Shown: one piece after another, positions 1 to 10,660 of the stretch | Layout of the letters: every line of letters starts with the position of its first letter | Numbering within the stretch: the first letter of the stretch is position 1 | Source: Hirsutella rhossiliensis | Lineage: Eukaryota > Ascomycota > Sordariomycetes > Hypocreales > Ophiocordycipitaceae | Direction of reading: 5' to 3' | Assembly: GCF_020360975.1 (NCBI RefSeq) | Contig: NW_025408684.1 | Location: 868,001 to 932,000, forward strand | Length of the DNA: 64,000 nucleotides | Position numbers and translations under genes: made by a program | The notes under the pieces: model-generated | Seen by the model: the letters and a program-made list of their open reading frames with translations, nothing else | What the model was told of the DNA's origin: nothing | The model's database searches: none

Positions 1-563
1 AGTTGTGCGCGGCCGAGGACAGGGCGCTCGGGGTAGCGATTGAGGGCAGACAGTAAATACTGCGAGAGAAAAAGAGCCTCGCCGACAGCGTGCGACGACA
101 CACGCTTTGTCGTGACACCGGGCCAGTCTAGTGGCTGAGTGGGTCGAGGTGGCTAGGCTGTGGCTGGGCTCTGGAAGAAGCCTGTTCCACGCACCGAGAG
201 AATGGCAGCCAAAGCTTTTCCAGTGTATTACAAAATACCGGTAATTATCCCGGTCCCAGTTCATTCTCAAAATAATTCAACTGCTACAAAACTGCGAGAT
301 CAATGCTCTCTAAACCAAACAGCCCACCTTGTCGAGCGCGCATCCATCTACCAAGCCAGACAGGACAATAACCTCGAACAATGTCCAGTTGCCTGCCCAT
401 GCTAGACAGGCATGTCTCGCGGTCCTAAGCTCTGCAACCTCGCCTTGCCCCAACTCTGGACGCCAATGAATGTACAAGGAAAGCTCCCTCGTTCGAGTTC
501 CCCGGTGTAGTGACGCTGCTTCTTGGTCCTCCTCATCCTGTGCAGTAGCATCGCCCTTGAACG
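1..563. other. Gene-free flank, probably 3' region of the VOC-fold gene
   Basis: I see no convincing gene here. The composition is ordinary, with CpA and TpG present, unlike the DNA beyond 5.6 kb. The only long reading frame on the plus strand (about 160-405) begins at a GTG and has no recognisable domain or conserved motif. The right part must contain the 3' untranslated region of the minus-strand gene that stops at 564. No tRNA, terminator hairpin or repeat was recognised. Confidence 0.5.
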
Positions 564-2270
564 CTAGCGATGCCTGCGGCTGCGACGACTGTTTTCAGCT
601 CTGCTGCCTACACAGCTGATACTGTCACTGGGCGCAACACTGTCTATGTCGTCGTTCCAGTTGGCTTTGCTGCTACCAATATCGCTTGCGGGCAAAGGCA
701 TTTCTCGCGCCGACACGTAGCTGGGGGGACGGCTGGCAGGCAGCGGAACTCGCCTTGCCGAAATGTGGCTGGGAGCCGCACTTACAGGAGGTGGAATCCG
801 CCTGGCTGACACATAGCTCTGAGCCTTGGAGCTGCTAGGCGTCATGGGCTGCGTAGGTGCGGCTGCGAACCTGTTGGGCGAGACAAGGCTGCTGGCACGA
901 CTCCGCCGTGTCCGCTCATGTTGCGTTGAGACTGGTTGGGATGCTCGGGACCGGGCCTGGTCAGACTCTCCCGGGAATTGATGAGCCTGGGCCGATACAT
1001 ACGACGACGGCTCGGGTTCGTAACTAGTCCAAGCAGCTCGAGAGCTGGCTGGTGCGTGGAACGACTGAGTGACTGGGCCGCGGTACACAGATGGTGCGTA
1101 AACGCTTTTCCGCTCATCGAACTCGGCCACAGGCAGCCGTGCTCGCTCTAGCGGTGCCTCGCTGCGGCTTCTTGCACTGGACACCTTGGGCGAGCGGCAG
1201 CTGCGCATATCGTGCATTGTCCGGGCACGAAAGGGGACACTGTTCGCGGTGGATTTATTGTCAGCCCGTTGACTGGCAGTCGAATGTTGGACGCCCTGGA
1301 CCAGGTAACGCTGCGATCGCAACTCCCCCCGGTCGGGTTTGCGGCCATAACTGTAGCCTTGCCTCGAGGCGGACGCGCCATTGTTCTCAGGATATGCAAA
1401 GCCGATCATGCGAGTGGCAGTCATTCTGTGGTCTTCTTGGTGATACTTGGGCTGCTCTGCAAGGGTGTTGCGAGGCAGTGCCCGAGGGTTCTCGACTTGT
1501 TGCCGACTCTGGTCGGCATCGTTATTATTTCGCGACACCATGCTATATGTCAGGGCAGCTCCAGCGGCCACGCCCAGCAGTGCGCCGACAACGGTGGATG
1601 CACTAATGCCCCCGGAGTTCTGAAGGGGCGCTGCTGATTTGGACGGTGGCGACACTGGCCTTCGACGGTGGGAGTCGTCGCCCGCGTCGACCCGACGGGG
1701 TATATGTTGACTGGTGTTTGAAGAGTGTGACGGGTGGGAAGCCAGAGGAGCGGCCGAGGAGGCGACGCTGTAGCTCCATTCGAGAATGCGGGAAGCCTCT
1801 CCTCGGCTTGAAGACGTTGGATGAACGGCAGAGCCGCTGTCCTGCATGGTACCCGGGGCAGGTCGAGGATCAGGATAGACAGCTTCCACTCGGTTTCCGT
1901 CCAAGTCCAGAACCGCGGCACGTACGACACCGCCGTCGCCGCCGTCTTCAATGAGCCCGATACGTTGCCCACGAGCTTGTCGCTGACCCAGACTATGCAG
2001 GCGTAGCGCCGGGTTGGCTTTGAGCCCACAGTCGTGGAAACGGAGTACGGCGGACCTCGAAGAAGCGGTAAAGAGGAACTGGGAGAGTCTGGGCGCCTCG
2101 GAAGCCTGACAAACTCGCAAGACGGGATCTTCGGCGGCCCCAAAGGCGACTGAGGGCGGGGGACCGCGAGCAGAGCTGTTGTATTTCAGGCCCAGCGGCT
2201 GGAGGATGGCTGAGTAGAAGGACACGGACGATGCAAGGTGGGAGACCTCGACAAAGGGCACTTGAACCAT
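564..2270 (-). CDS. VOC/glyoxalase-fold domain protein with transmembrane segment and long disordered C-terminal tail (568 aa)
   Basis: Intronless frame of 568 codons. The frame extends upstream to a TTG at 2312, but the first ATG is at 2270-2268 with A at -3, so I start there. Residues 1-133 look like a glyoxalase/bleomycin-resistance (vicinal oxygen chelate) module: an N-terminal VEVSHLASSVSFYSAILQ strand-helix unit with His11, and a closing LDLDGNRVEAVY strand with Glu129, the usual positions of VOC metal ligands. Residues about 222-246 (ASTVVGALLGVAAGAALTY core) form one hydrophobic, Gly/Ala-rich helix that could span a membrane. Residues 250-568 are Ser/Arg/Pro-rich and probably disordered, with three tandem units of about 16 residues at 484-532 sharing SYVSAR-x-x-P-x-P, a looser SYVSA at 423-427, and a DDIDSVAPSDSISCVGSR tail. 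Enzymatic substrate is unknown. The VOC call is from family knowledge; membrane insertion is inference. Confidence 0.8.
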   Translation of the reverse strand: MVQVPFVEVSHLASSVSFYSAILQPLGLKYNSSARGPPPSVAFGAAEDPVLRVCQASEAPRLSQFLFTASSRSAVLRFHDCGLKANPALRLHSLGQRQARGQRIGLIEDGGDGGVVRAAVLDLDGNRVEAVYPDPRPAPGTMQDSGSAVHPTSSSRGEASRILEWSYSVASSAAPLASHPSHSSNTSQHIPRRVDAGDDSHRRRPVSPPSKSAAPLQNSGGISASTVVGALLGVAAGAALTYSMVSRNNNDADQSRQQVENPRALPRNTLAEQPKYHQEDHRMTATRMIGFAYPENNGASASRQGYSYGRKPDRGELRSQRYLVQGVQHSTASQRADNKSTANSVPFRARTMHDMRSCRSPKVSSARSRSEAPLERARLPVAEFDERKSVYAPSVYRGPVTQSFHAPASSRAAWTSYEPEPSSYVSAQAHQFPGESDQARSRASQPVSTQHERTRRSRASSLVSPNRFAAAPTQPMTPSSSKAQSYVSARRIPPPVSAAPSHISARRVPLPASRPPSYVSAREMPLPASDIGSSKANWNDDIDSVAPSDSISCVGSRAENSRRSRRHR

Positions 2271-3058
2271 GCTTGCTGTCTCTGCATCCGATATAAGCAC
2301 ATGTGCAACCAACTTGACATTTTGGCGTCAGACCTGTATGGGCGAATAAGGCAGTTATTGAGCCCAACGCAAACCGAGCGAGGACGAGCTCTAGAGCTGG
2401 GCCTTGCCTTAGGCGACTGAATCCGCGGCTGGCGATGGGGGACCTGGTTGGTGAAACGCGACGACTCGTCGACAAGAGATGCACCTGCTGACATGTGAAG
2501 CGCCTCTGCGAATCCTGGGTCTGGATGCTTCGTGACGTGGCCCTGTTGGCTGACTAGGTGTGCAGTTTCAGGCGCTAGATGGCGTGCAACCGTTATTTGG
2601 TAGTTAATGAGCAACCTGGCTGCGAGGCGAGGTGAGCAAAAGGAGGGAGCCAGCGGACGAGACGGAATCCTGCCTCGAGTCCCTGGCTCAGAACCAAGTA
2701 CCTAGGTAAGGTAAGCGACTTGACGAGAGGGGAGCCCGTGGCACCTCGCAGCCGCGGTCGCGTTTGCTGGTGCTCAATTTGTTGCGCCTGTTGAACCGGT
2801 TAATTCATATCTTATAGTCGCCGCCTTTGTCTTGCACCTGGCGGACCGGCGGATGTGCATCCTAGCGGGCTGGGCATCGTATTCGGCCGCGCAGCATACT
2901 CTTTGTTGCACCGAACTGGCCTATGCCTCGAGGCCATGCCAAGTACACAGGCCAGGTTCCCGCAAATCAAAGTTGGAGGAGGGCGGGTGAGGATGGAGGC
3001 AGACGTGGCCAGGCGTTGCAGCATGCAGACCCAAATCCCTCCCTGAGGGGATAGTTTC

Positions 3059-3088
3059 TTTGGCCACTGGGTCTTTGGCCACTGGGTC
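3059..3088. repeat. 15-bp tandem duplication
   Basis: The unit tttggccactgggtc occurs at 3059-3073 and is repeated exactly at 3074-3088. It lies in non-coding DNA; replication slippage is the simplest explanation. Confidence 0.9.
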
Positions 3089-3204
3089 CCCCTGCGTTAA
3101 CCCCCCAGGCGTGCATCTGCTCCACTCCCGGCCTGGTTACTGGCGGCTTCTCCCCGCTCGCCACGTCGCCCAGAATAACCCTATACGTATACCTGGTAGG
3201 TAGA

Positions 3205-3222
3205 CAAGTACCTAGGTACTTG
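3205..3222. repeat. 18-bp perfect palindrome with TACCTAGGTA core
   Basis: caagtacctaggtacttg reads the same on both strands. The TACCTAGGTA core recurs at 2699-2708, and partial forms (ggtacctggta, tacctagga) surround it at 3190-3240 and 3420-3480. Such motifs are frequent in intergenic DNA of many Sordariomycetes; a regulatory role is not shown here. Confidence 0.85.
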
Positions 3223-3479
3223 GACTGGTACCTGGTATGTAGGTCCCAGAAAACAGGTTGCAATCTTGTCACACAAGCAAAGTTCGTTGGATGTAAGAGC
3301 TAAAACTGAGCTACTGGGGCCATTCTTCTGACCAAATGGGTGGGTGGTGCCCCCACCCAAAGTCCTTTCCCTGGGCAAAATACTTCGGTAGGAAGTCACC
3401 CTCCATCAGCCCCTGTAAGATACCTAGGAGGTAGGTACTGTAGGTACAGTAGGTACAGTAGGTGGTACTGTAGATACCT

Positions 3480-3517
3480 GGTAGGTAGGTAGGTAGGTAG
3501 GTAGGTAGGTAGGTAGG
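3480..3517. repeat. (GGTA)n microsatellite
   Basis: About nine uninterrupted GGTA units, preceded from 3420 by degenerate gtaggtac/gtacagtaggta units. The tetranucleotide continues the TACC/GGTA theme of the palindromes to its left. Confidence 0.95.
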
Positions 3518-3792
3518 GAGTCTGCCTGCCTCTGTGCTGTGGGGAAGAGGACGTGTTCGTCCTTTTGCGAACCGTTGGGCTCGACTTGCAGCGAGATTCA
3601 GGTCAAGTTGGAGTTTGCCTCCAGGAATCAGTTGTGCCACAAGCTGATACTACGCAAGGTGGTATGTAGCGGCACAGTACAAGTCACTGCGTGCGTTGGC
3701 ACATGCAATCAGTCCTGTCGCTAAAAACCATTGTGCGGTGTGATTGAGGGGTAGGCAAGCCGATGGATACATTGGGACGTGGCTTGTTCAAA

Positions 3793-4119
3793 ATGATTTG
3801 GATCCCACTTTCCTCCTCAGCTTCTCACAGACGGACATCTTCGTACCGACAGAAGCGAACTATCACGTCGAATGCGAGCGGAAGCTCGTCCTGCTAAACC
3901 CCCACGTCATCCAATTTGCCTTGGTCTAGAGAACAACTCGCCGTGGGAACATGTAGCCTTGCCGCCGGTGTTGCAGCGAGTGCTGCCTACAGCCACCGCC
4001 ATACCAGCTCGCAACGTTCCGATATTGAGCAGTCCGTCACCCCAGTCCAAGTGTCTGCGAATTCGTCGACTGACTGGCCTGTTCAAGATGCTTCTTCCGC
4101 TATCAATGGCCACAGATAG
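3793..4119 (+). other. Possible small two-exon ORF, weak candidate
   Basis: An ATG at 3793 opens a frame that could splice from a GT at 3843 to an AG at 3928-3929, keeping phase. The product would be about 79 aa, with a Gly/Ala-rich hydrophobic stretch (LAVGTCSLAAGVAASAAY) followed by a Ser-rich tail ending at 4119. I do not recognise the product. The donor is not a strong consensus and the model rests only on frame agreement and plausible composition, so chance is quite possible. The region also lies just downstream of EMG1 and could be its 3' UTR. Confidence 0.12.
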
Positions 4120-4420
4120 ACATCCCAAGGCGAAGACACAGCGAGCCAAGTTGAGGCATCTTCCACATGTTGGAAGCCATTGGATCTGTATGTTGCGCGC
4201 CCTCGCATGTTTTGGTTGTAAAAACACGACCAGGCTCGAAACCCAAGCTCCCCAAATCTGGGCCGGACAGGCTCGTCGTGCCGCGATGTTGTATCACTGC
4301 CGAGCGAGACGATCCAGGCTTGTGCCTTTGCCTGGGCCAACCTACGCCCCCGGCTCCACCAGGAGTGTCCCTTCCCAATCCTCTGGTCTAGTCCCGCTCC
4401 CGTGGCGGGAAATGAGATGG

Positions 4421-5352
4421 CTAGATAATGTCCCACACATCCTCGGCCGCATGGCAGAACTTGCTGCAGGCCACGCTAGCGGAAAGAGAGTAGTTGCTTA
4501 TCGATATCTTCTCGTCGACCAACGAGTCGGCGAAGTTATCGGCACCCTTGGCCATTGCGCCGACGAAGACGCATATGCTCTCCTTGGGCCCCATGGTTTC
4601 AACAAACTCGCGTACTCGAACCAGGGGAGCATCAAAGCTAAGGGTTACCTTGCGGCAATTGGGAGGGAGGTGGTCAGTAATAGGGTTCTGAATCACGCGC
4701 AACAGTTTTTCGTTTGAGTTTGTGGAGCGAATGGATAGACGGTGCAGGAGCTGCACCATGAGGCCGGCGAAACGCTTGAATGTACGAGGTATGCGAACCG
4801 ACGGCGACACCTCGATTAGCACGCCTTTTGCGGTATGGATGTATATCTGGAGCTTGCCAGCCTTGTTGATGGGCGAGTCCAAGAGGGTCAGGAGACACTG
4901 TGCGACTGTGAGCAGGACGTGGACTTGGCAAGGGCGCGGGCGTCTCGAGGCCGCACCTGATGAGTGATGTCGGGGCGAGCGTCGCTGATATCCCTGTTCA
5001 TTTTGCGCATGACGCCAATGTGCTCGTCACTGTTGAGGAGCGAGTACTTGTCTTCGCGGAGGGCGCCGGCACGGTTGGCCCCGCCGTGCGACGCCTTGTA
5101 AGTCTCGAGACTGGCATTGGACAAGACGACAATGAGTCGCTGCGAGTCTTTATCGGTAGGCGGAATGGCGGAATGCTGTTCAGACACGAGCTGCGGCAGC
5201 GACGGGGGAGGGAGCGATTGCGTCCCTGCGTAGATGCAACGAGGGTAGGGTCAAGATTAGCCACGGTTCTCCTTCAACGGCCTGCAGGGCCTTCTGGTTG
5301 GGCATGTCTTACTAGGCCGCTTGACACCCGCGCGACGATGCGGAGAAGACAT
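4421..5352 (-). CDS. EMG1: NEP1/EMG1 rRNA small-subunit pseudouridine N1-methyltransferase (three exons, 261 aa)
   Basis: SPOUT-class methyltransferase of the small-subunit processome; in yeast it N1-methylates a helix-35 pseudouridine of 18S rRNA and is needed for 40S assembly in the nucleolus. Exons are 5352-5313, 5225-4957 and 4897-4421. Intron 1 (5312-5226, 87 bp) has GTAAGA donor, GCTAAT branch-like site and CAG. Intron 2 (4956-4898, 59 bp) has GTGCGG donor, CTCAC branch-like site and CAG. Phases agree throughout (40+269+477 nt) and the length is close to yeast Emg1 (252 aa as I recall). Visible hallmarks: [30 protein letters not shown] (86-103, intron 2 directly after Gln103), [13 protein letters not shown], basic [10 protein letters not shown] (137-146, RNA contacts), [18 protein letters not shown] (about 214-225, cofactor loop) and [14 protein letters not shown] (237-250, knot region). 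The ATG at 5352 has A at -3. All key motifs are intact despite RIP-mutated DNA starting about 270 bp upstream. Confidence 0.96.
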
Positions 5353-5620
5353 GATGAACAGCGTTTTGTGAGTTGGGCAAGTGACTCAAGGCGACGACGA
5401 CGGCAATGGCGACGTCGGACGAAGAGGGAAGAGGGGGTCGGGCGAGGCCTAGGTGAAAGAAATATTTATTGGGGAATGGGCGCTCCACTCCACTGCGACT
5501 GCGTGAATTGGCGCTGGATGCTCCTGACACCACCGCTTTTGGCTCGCCAGCCAAGGACAGCCTTAGCAAGGCATGCAAGGGTATAGTATATAAGCAGAAA
5601 GCTTTTTAACAGGGCGATGC
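5353..5620 (-). promoter_or_regulatory. EMG1 5' flank, squeezed between the gene and the RIP block
   Basis: About 270 bp separate the EMG1 start codon from the first clearly RIP-mutated sequence. On the minus strand the proximal part is rich in CT (reverse complement of the GA-rich run near 5425-5440), as in many fungal housekeeping promoters. An A/T patch lies at 5458-5472. CpA and TpG are still common to about 5617, so this stretch has escaped RIP. Promoter assignment is by position only. Confidence 0.45.
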
Positions 5621-5639
5621 TTTTTAGCTATTATAATAT

Positions 5640-8600
5640 ATATATATAGGGAAGCGTATAGTATTTTAGATCTAGAATATTATACTTTATACTTATATAT
5701 ATATATATATATGCTTACTATTATAGAGCTTTATCCTAAGTATATAGTTTAGTAGGGTATAGGCAGTAGTTAAATAGCTTTCTAAGGTAAAGAGCCGCGC
5801 TAGTAGTATATTATTAGCGGTGCTCCGCGCGGACGAGAGCTTTAAGATAATAATCTAGGATACTATTAAGAAGGCAGTTAAGGAAGAACTCTACCTAAGT
5901 ATTACTTCGGGCCTAGGGGGCCCTAAGTAAACCTAGGCTACGGTTATAGCCGAAACTAAGGGACTAACCTAATACGAAGCTACGGTAAAATAGGTCTTAC
6001 CGCGCTATAAACGCGAGATTATTATAGTCCTTATAAGGGTACTACCTAAAATCCTAAGCCGCGAATTAAAGGATATAGTAAAGGCGGTAAATATAGCCTT
6101 AAAAGCTATAAGCGCTATAGCGGCGAGGCGCCTTTAAAGTAAAGATATCGCGGTTATATTTAATACCGCGGCGAGAGCTTACTAAAGGGACTAAGGCTAG
6201 GTTAAGGCCGTATTTAGACCGGAGGCTATAATTACCTACTATATATATATAGTAATCGCTAAGAATATCCCTTTAAAGGTAGTAATAGTAAATAAGAAGC
6301 GATTACTTTATAAGATTATAAAAGCGAATAAAGTTAAGGTCCTTTAAGCCTAAGCGCTAGGCCTTTAATCTAAGATATTAATAGTAATAACTATACTTAT
6401 TAAGGTTAGTAGCTTAAAAGAGGCTAATAAGCTTTATAGCTTAAGCCTAGTCCTTAAAGTATAAATCTTTTAATATAAACCTTATAATAAGTCGGTTTAA
6501 TTATAAAGGTACTATAGTTATTATAAATATAGCTATATCGCTAAGTAGTATATATCGATATAACTCTATAGCTAATATAAAAGTATAGTATATAATAAAA
6601 GTAAGGATAAATATAAGGCTAAGAAAGGTAAAATCCCTTATAACTATATCTTATACTAAGAGGACTACTTATTATAGACTTAGACCTACCCTATAGTAAA
6701 TAAAGCCTAGGAAAAGGTAAGGGAAAACTACTTATAATAACCTTAATAGTTCGCGAATACTTAGATATACGCTAAGTAATAAGTACTTCCTACTATCGAA
6801 GCTTAAGGCGCTCTTAAATCGACCGCGGTTTAAAAGTAAGGACTAAGTAGACCGCGCTAGGATAAGAGGTTAAGCTTAAGATACCCGCCGGCTAGTAGGG
6901 CTAAGGAGGCTAAACTAAGTATAAATAATATTTATAAGTATAGTAAATAAAAAAGCGCTAAGAAATAAAGCGCCTCCCTTTTTATATAAATAACCCTTTT
7001 TACCTTAACCTTACTTATATATAACTAAAAGTACTATTCTAGAATATATAAAAAAGATATAAGCTAGCTTAGTTAGTACTTTACTATTAAGCTAGCTTTA
7101 ACTTAATAGTACTATAAGAAGTAAAAGCTATACTAATAAGCGGCCCCCCTTACCCTTAAAGCGGCGCCCTATAACTTAGTTTATAAGGAAGGGAGGTACG
7201 CGCTATATATATATAAAAGGCTTAGGCTAGGGACTTAGTCGCCCTAGTTTAAACTAAACTAAAGTAAGGTAATTTTTAAGGATAGTATTAAACTATAAGC
7301 GATTTACTTACTACTAAAGGCTATAAAGGCTAAAGCGTTATATAACTTAAGCGTAATTAAACTAAAGTACCCTATAATAATAGTAAGGGACTTTAATATC
7401 TATTACTTACTCTAAGATAGATATAATAGAACCTTAGATAGCGCGATATAACTTATATAAAAGGTAATAAGATTATAACTTAAACTTACTACCTTAAGAA
7501 AGAAGTATATAAGATTTTTCTATAGCTAAAAGGATAGTACTATTAACTTAGCTTAGGTAATACTAAAGATTAAGATATAATATACTAAGCTTAACTTAGA
7601 CCTAACTAGGTTAGACTATATCCCTTAGACTATTATAATATAGGTTAATACCTAAGCCTAAGTACTTAAACTAGCCTTAAGGTAAAAAGAAGTAAAAGTA
7701 AAGCTAGTTAAAGCTAAGACTATATCCTAGCTAAGACTATACTAGCTAATACTTTAAACGCTTAAGGATATTAACTAAGACCTAGACTATATCTTTACTA
7801 CTTTAGCGTAGATTACGATAGCTATAGTTCTACTTTAAGGGTAAGTATTATTTAAAGGCAATATATAGTTTACCTTAAAAGTAAGAAGGGTAATAAGAAA
7901 GGCTAAGAGGGTAAGGAGGAAGTATAAGTAGGAAATAAGTAAGGTAAACTAAGAAGACCTATATAAAGTATTTATAGCTTAAAAGTAAACTATCTATAAG
8001 GTAAGGAGGGCCTACTAGCGCGAGTTCTTAAAGGAATTTAGCGCTAATAATACTAAGCTTTAAAACGTAAAGAGGTAAGCTAAACTTTATAGTAAGCTAT
8101 TACTAAAACTAACTTATATCCCGCTATTAGTTAAGGAAGGTAAGAATAGACTAATAGAAACCTTTAAAGGGAAAGCTTAAATATTAGCTACTAAGTTCTT
8201 CTTACTAAAGGCTAGTATAACCTAAGGGCTACCTTAGCCTATAGCTAAGGCGACCCTTATAATTAACTAATAGATCTAGCTAGCTAACGTTATAATAGCG
8301 CTAGGTAAGATAGTAAGCTAAAAAGTAATAGGTCTAAATAGCGTCCCTTTAAGGTTTATTAAGAAGTATAGCCTAGCCTTAGTTTAGTAACTAGCTATAA
8401 TTATTAATACCTATACTTAACTTTTATACTTCTTAAGTTAGTTTTATAATATAAATATAATAGTTATTTAAAAGCTAGGTAAGAAGCTAGAAGCTTACTA
8501 TATAGTAAAGGGATAAATACTAATTTCCCTCCTACTTATAATAGGAAAAGTACTTAAGTAAATACTAGCTTAAAGGATTATAGGAGTAATAAAGGTAAAT

Positions 8601-9860
8601 AGTATCCTATTAAATAGATAAATAAAGAATAAAAAGGAACGCTTTATAAAAGCAGCGATCTTACTAATAATAAAACTAGTATATACGACCTAAGCTTAAA
8701 AGGGTATTATATTATTCTTATAGCTAGATATTAAAAGCGTATTTAATATAGTTAACTATAATAAGCTTATAAAGGAACTAAAGCTTAAGAGATACCTTAG
8801 ATAGCTTATAAGCTTAATATAAAGCTTTATAAGTAATAAAAGATTAACCTTTTACTTTAATAGGAGGACTTTAAAGCTAACTTAAGTATTAATAAAAGTC
8901 CTTTAAAGCTCCCTCTTATCCTTAATCTTATTTCTATACTATATAACCCCCCTATATAAAAGGCTTAGTATAATATATAGTATTTATACTATTAGCTTTA
9001 CCGATAATATAAATATAGTTAGTATTAGACTTAATAAGGCTATTATAGTAGTATGCTTAAAGGAAGCTTAAAGGGTATATATAGAGTAAGCGACTAAGTT
9101 TATAGTTACTTTCGAACTATTAAAGAGTAAGTTAATATACTTTATATAAAGGAGATAAGCGATAATAACGCTAGTCCGCCTTAAGGCTAACGTAGTAACT
9201 TTAGTTTAAGAGGCCTACTTACTAAGGGTCTAGGTATATCGGAAACTATATTAAAAAGCATACTTAAAATAGCTCTAAGTAAAGTTAAAGTACTAAACTA
9301 TAGCCCTAACTAGGCTCGCGGCGTCTATATAAAGTTATACCTTACTATACGCTAAGGAAGTTTATAGTAAAGTAATTTAGTCCTTAATCTCTTATACTAT
9401 AGTTATATTCTATAAGATAACGCCTATAAAGGGGAAACTATATAGGATCGCACGGACCTTACCTAAGACTAGTTAGCTTACTTTTAAGTAATAATAGGCG
9501 CTTACTATACGACTTTAGTTTACTAAGTTAAAGTAGAGGTATAGGTACCTTTAATTAACCTTTACTTAAATTAAAGAGTAATAAATACCCTTTAAAGGCT
9601 AAAGGACTTAGGGCTCTTAGGCTAAATCTAATACGCGTTTAATATAGTCGCGGGTATACTTAAAAGGAGGTAATACTAAGGAGAGAGTAGGCCCTTAGCG
9701 GCGCTACCTCTAAGTAGACCCCCCTTTATAGAGGAGATAAAGGGGGTTTAAGGCTAGATAGGATTAAACGACCTTTTAAATAAAGCTAAGTCGCTTAAAA
9801 AGCTAAATAAAGAATAAGCTACTTAATAGAACACTAAGAAAAACGCGATTTAATAATACT
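5640..9860 (+). mobile_element. Family A: degraded LINE (non-LTR retrotransposon), ORF1 + endonuclease + reverse transcriptase
   Basis: Plus-strand translation, ignoring RIP stops, shows LINE order. Near 6530-6600 there is a zinc-knuckle-like stretch with residual HIAKQC-type spacing, as in ORF1 of Tad-like LINEs. An apurinic-endonuclease DFN motif lies at 7383-7397, followed by IYYLL-DRYNRT. The RT core reads LDIKSVFNIVNYNKLIKE from 8724, and the catalytic box reads SFTDNINIVS from 8994, where Asn is the RIP product of the second Asp. Downstream, 9100-9400 keeps KSKLIYF and the RLAASI-SYTLLYAKEVY pattern of the RNase H/C-terminal part. Ends are imprecise: the left end starts near 5640, the right end fades near 9860. 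No flanking duplication was found. The clade (Tad/I-like) is an inference from domain order. Confidence 0.8.
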
Positions 9861-9959
9861 AAACTACCTTCTTTCTACCTTACTAACTTCCTACCTTAGT
9901 TTAATAAAGCGATAATACTAGACCGTTATAAGGGCCTCCCTAAGTATATTAATATAAGA
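9861..9959. other. Unassigned RIP-mutated spacer
   Basis: Short stretch between the fading end of the LINE and the start of recognisable homology with the second family B copy. Nothing identifiable. Confidence 0.4.
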
Positions 9960-10660
9960 GTTACTTAGATATTATAAGAATATACCTTTATATTCCTATC
10001 TTACTATTATAAAGAAATAATAAGTATAAGGAGGCTTTATAGAATAAAGCTAGTAAAAATAGGCTTTATAATATAGTCTAAAGGAATAACCCTTAAAGAT
10101 AAAGACCTCTACTAGATATCTATACCTTCCTCTAGGAAAAGCGGGCTAAGATAAGCCTATCTTAATAAAATAAAATATATATAAAATGCATAAGTTAATT
10201 ATAAGTAGAACGGATACCTTATTACCTATTTTAGCCTAGCGGTTCTAAAGATATCTACGATACGAGAATAGGTAGGGTATAGAACATTCTAGTTAAATCT
10301 ACTACTTATACTAGAACCTATAGTCTTACGTTAACTATTACGCTATAATTAGACTACCTACTAAGTTAGGAGGATATACTATAGATAGAGCTTTTTAAGC
10401 ACTATAGAATATACTAGAAAGCTAACTAATTAGTCTACTAGTAAGCGAGCAATAGTCTATAAAAGACAAAGGATTTCCCTAGGAGTAGTAGATAGAATAA
10501 GTAAGTTTATAAGTATCCTTTATAACGCTATTCTTTTAATATATTATTTAGCCCCTTATATACTCGTTATAAATTCCGGAAGAAATCCTACCCTATACTC
10601 CTTTAACTAATCTTTCTACTTACGTTATCGATTACCTAATTCTACGCTTACTACTTATAC
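9960..10660. repeat. Family B copy 1: unclassified ~0.7-kb dispersed repeat
   Basis: This stretch matches 53675-54371 over roughly 700 bp, including the shared strings ttactattataaagaaata, cttattacctattttagc and ctagaacctatagtcttacg. The differences are mostly C/T and G/A. This copy keeps several CpA/TpG sites (aaaatgcataag, gaacattct, gagcaatag, agacaaagg) that are TA-converted in copy 2, so it is less RIP-mutated. No coding motif or terminal structure was recognised. It might be part of a longer element. Confidence 0.7.

Larger units (their letters stand above)
2271..3792. other. Intergenic region upstream of the VOC-fold gene, with simple repeats and palindromes
   Basis: No coding region that I can support. 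The part next to 2270 is the presumptive promoter and 5' UTR of the minus-strand VOC-fold gene. It contains a TACCTAGGTA palindrome at 2699-2708, a 15-bp tandem duplication at 3059-3088, an 18-bp palindrome at 3205-3222 and a GGTA microsatellite near 3480-3517. Short frames across 3180-3520 are translations of the repeat and should be ignored. Confidence 0.6.

Noticed and set aside
160..405. 81-codon plus-strand frame
   Set aside because: Starts at GTG, no recognisable motif or splice context, low complexity in places; probably chance.
1091..1637. Plus-strand frames of 140-170 codons
   Set aside because: They lie antisense to the VOC-fold gene and lack domains.
3480..3517. Interstitial telomere-like repeat
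   Set aside because: GGTA tetramers do not match the TTAGGG repeat of filamentous ascomycetes.
3311..3640. Minus-strand frame with Leu-Pro-Thr-Tyr repeats
   Set aside because: It is the translation of the GGTA microsatellite, not a protein.
3872..4717. 281-codon plus-strand ATG frame
   Set aside because: Its second half is the antisense of EMG1 exon 3 and the first half shows no family resemblance; a shadow frame.
4960..5586. 208-codon plus-strand frame
   Set aside because: Complement of EMG1 exons 1-2 and promoter; Arg-rich translation typical of a shadow frame.
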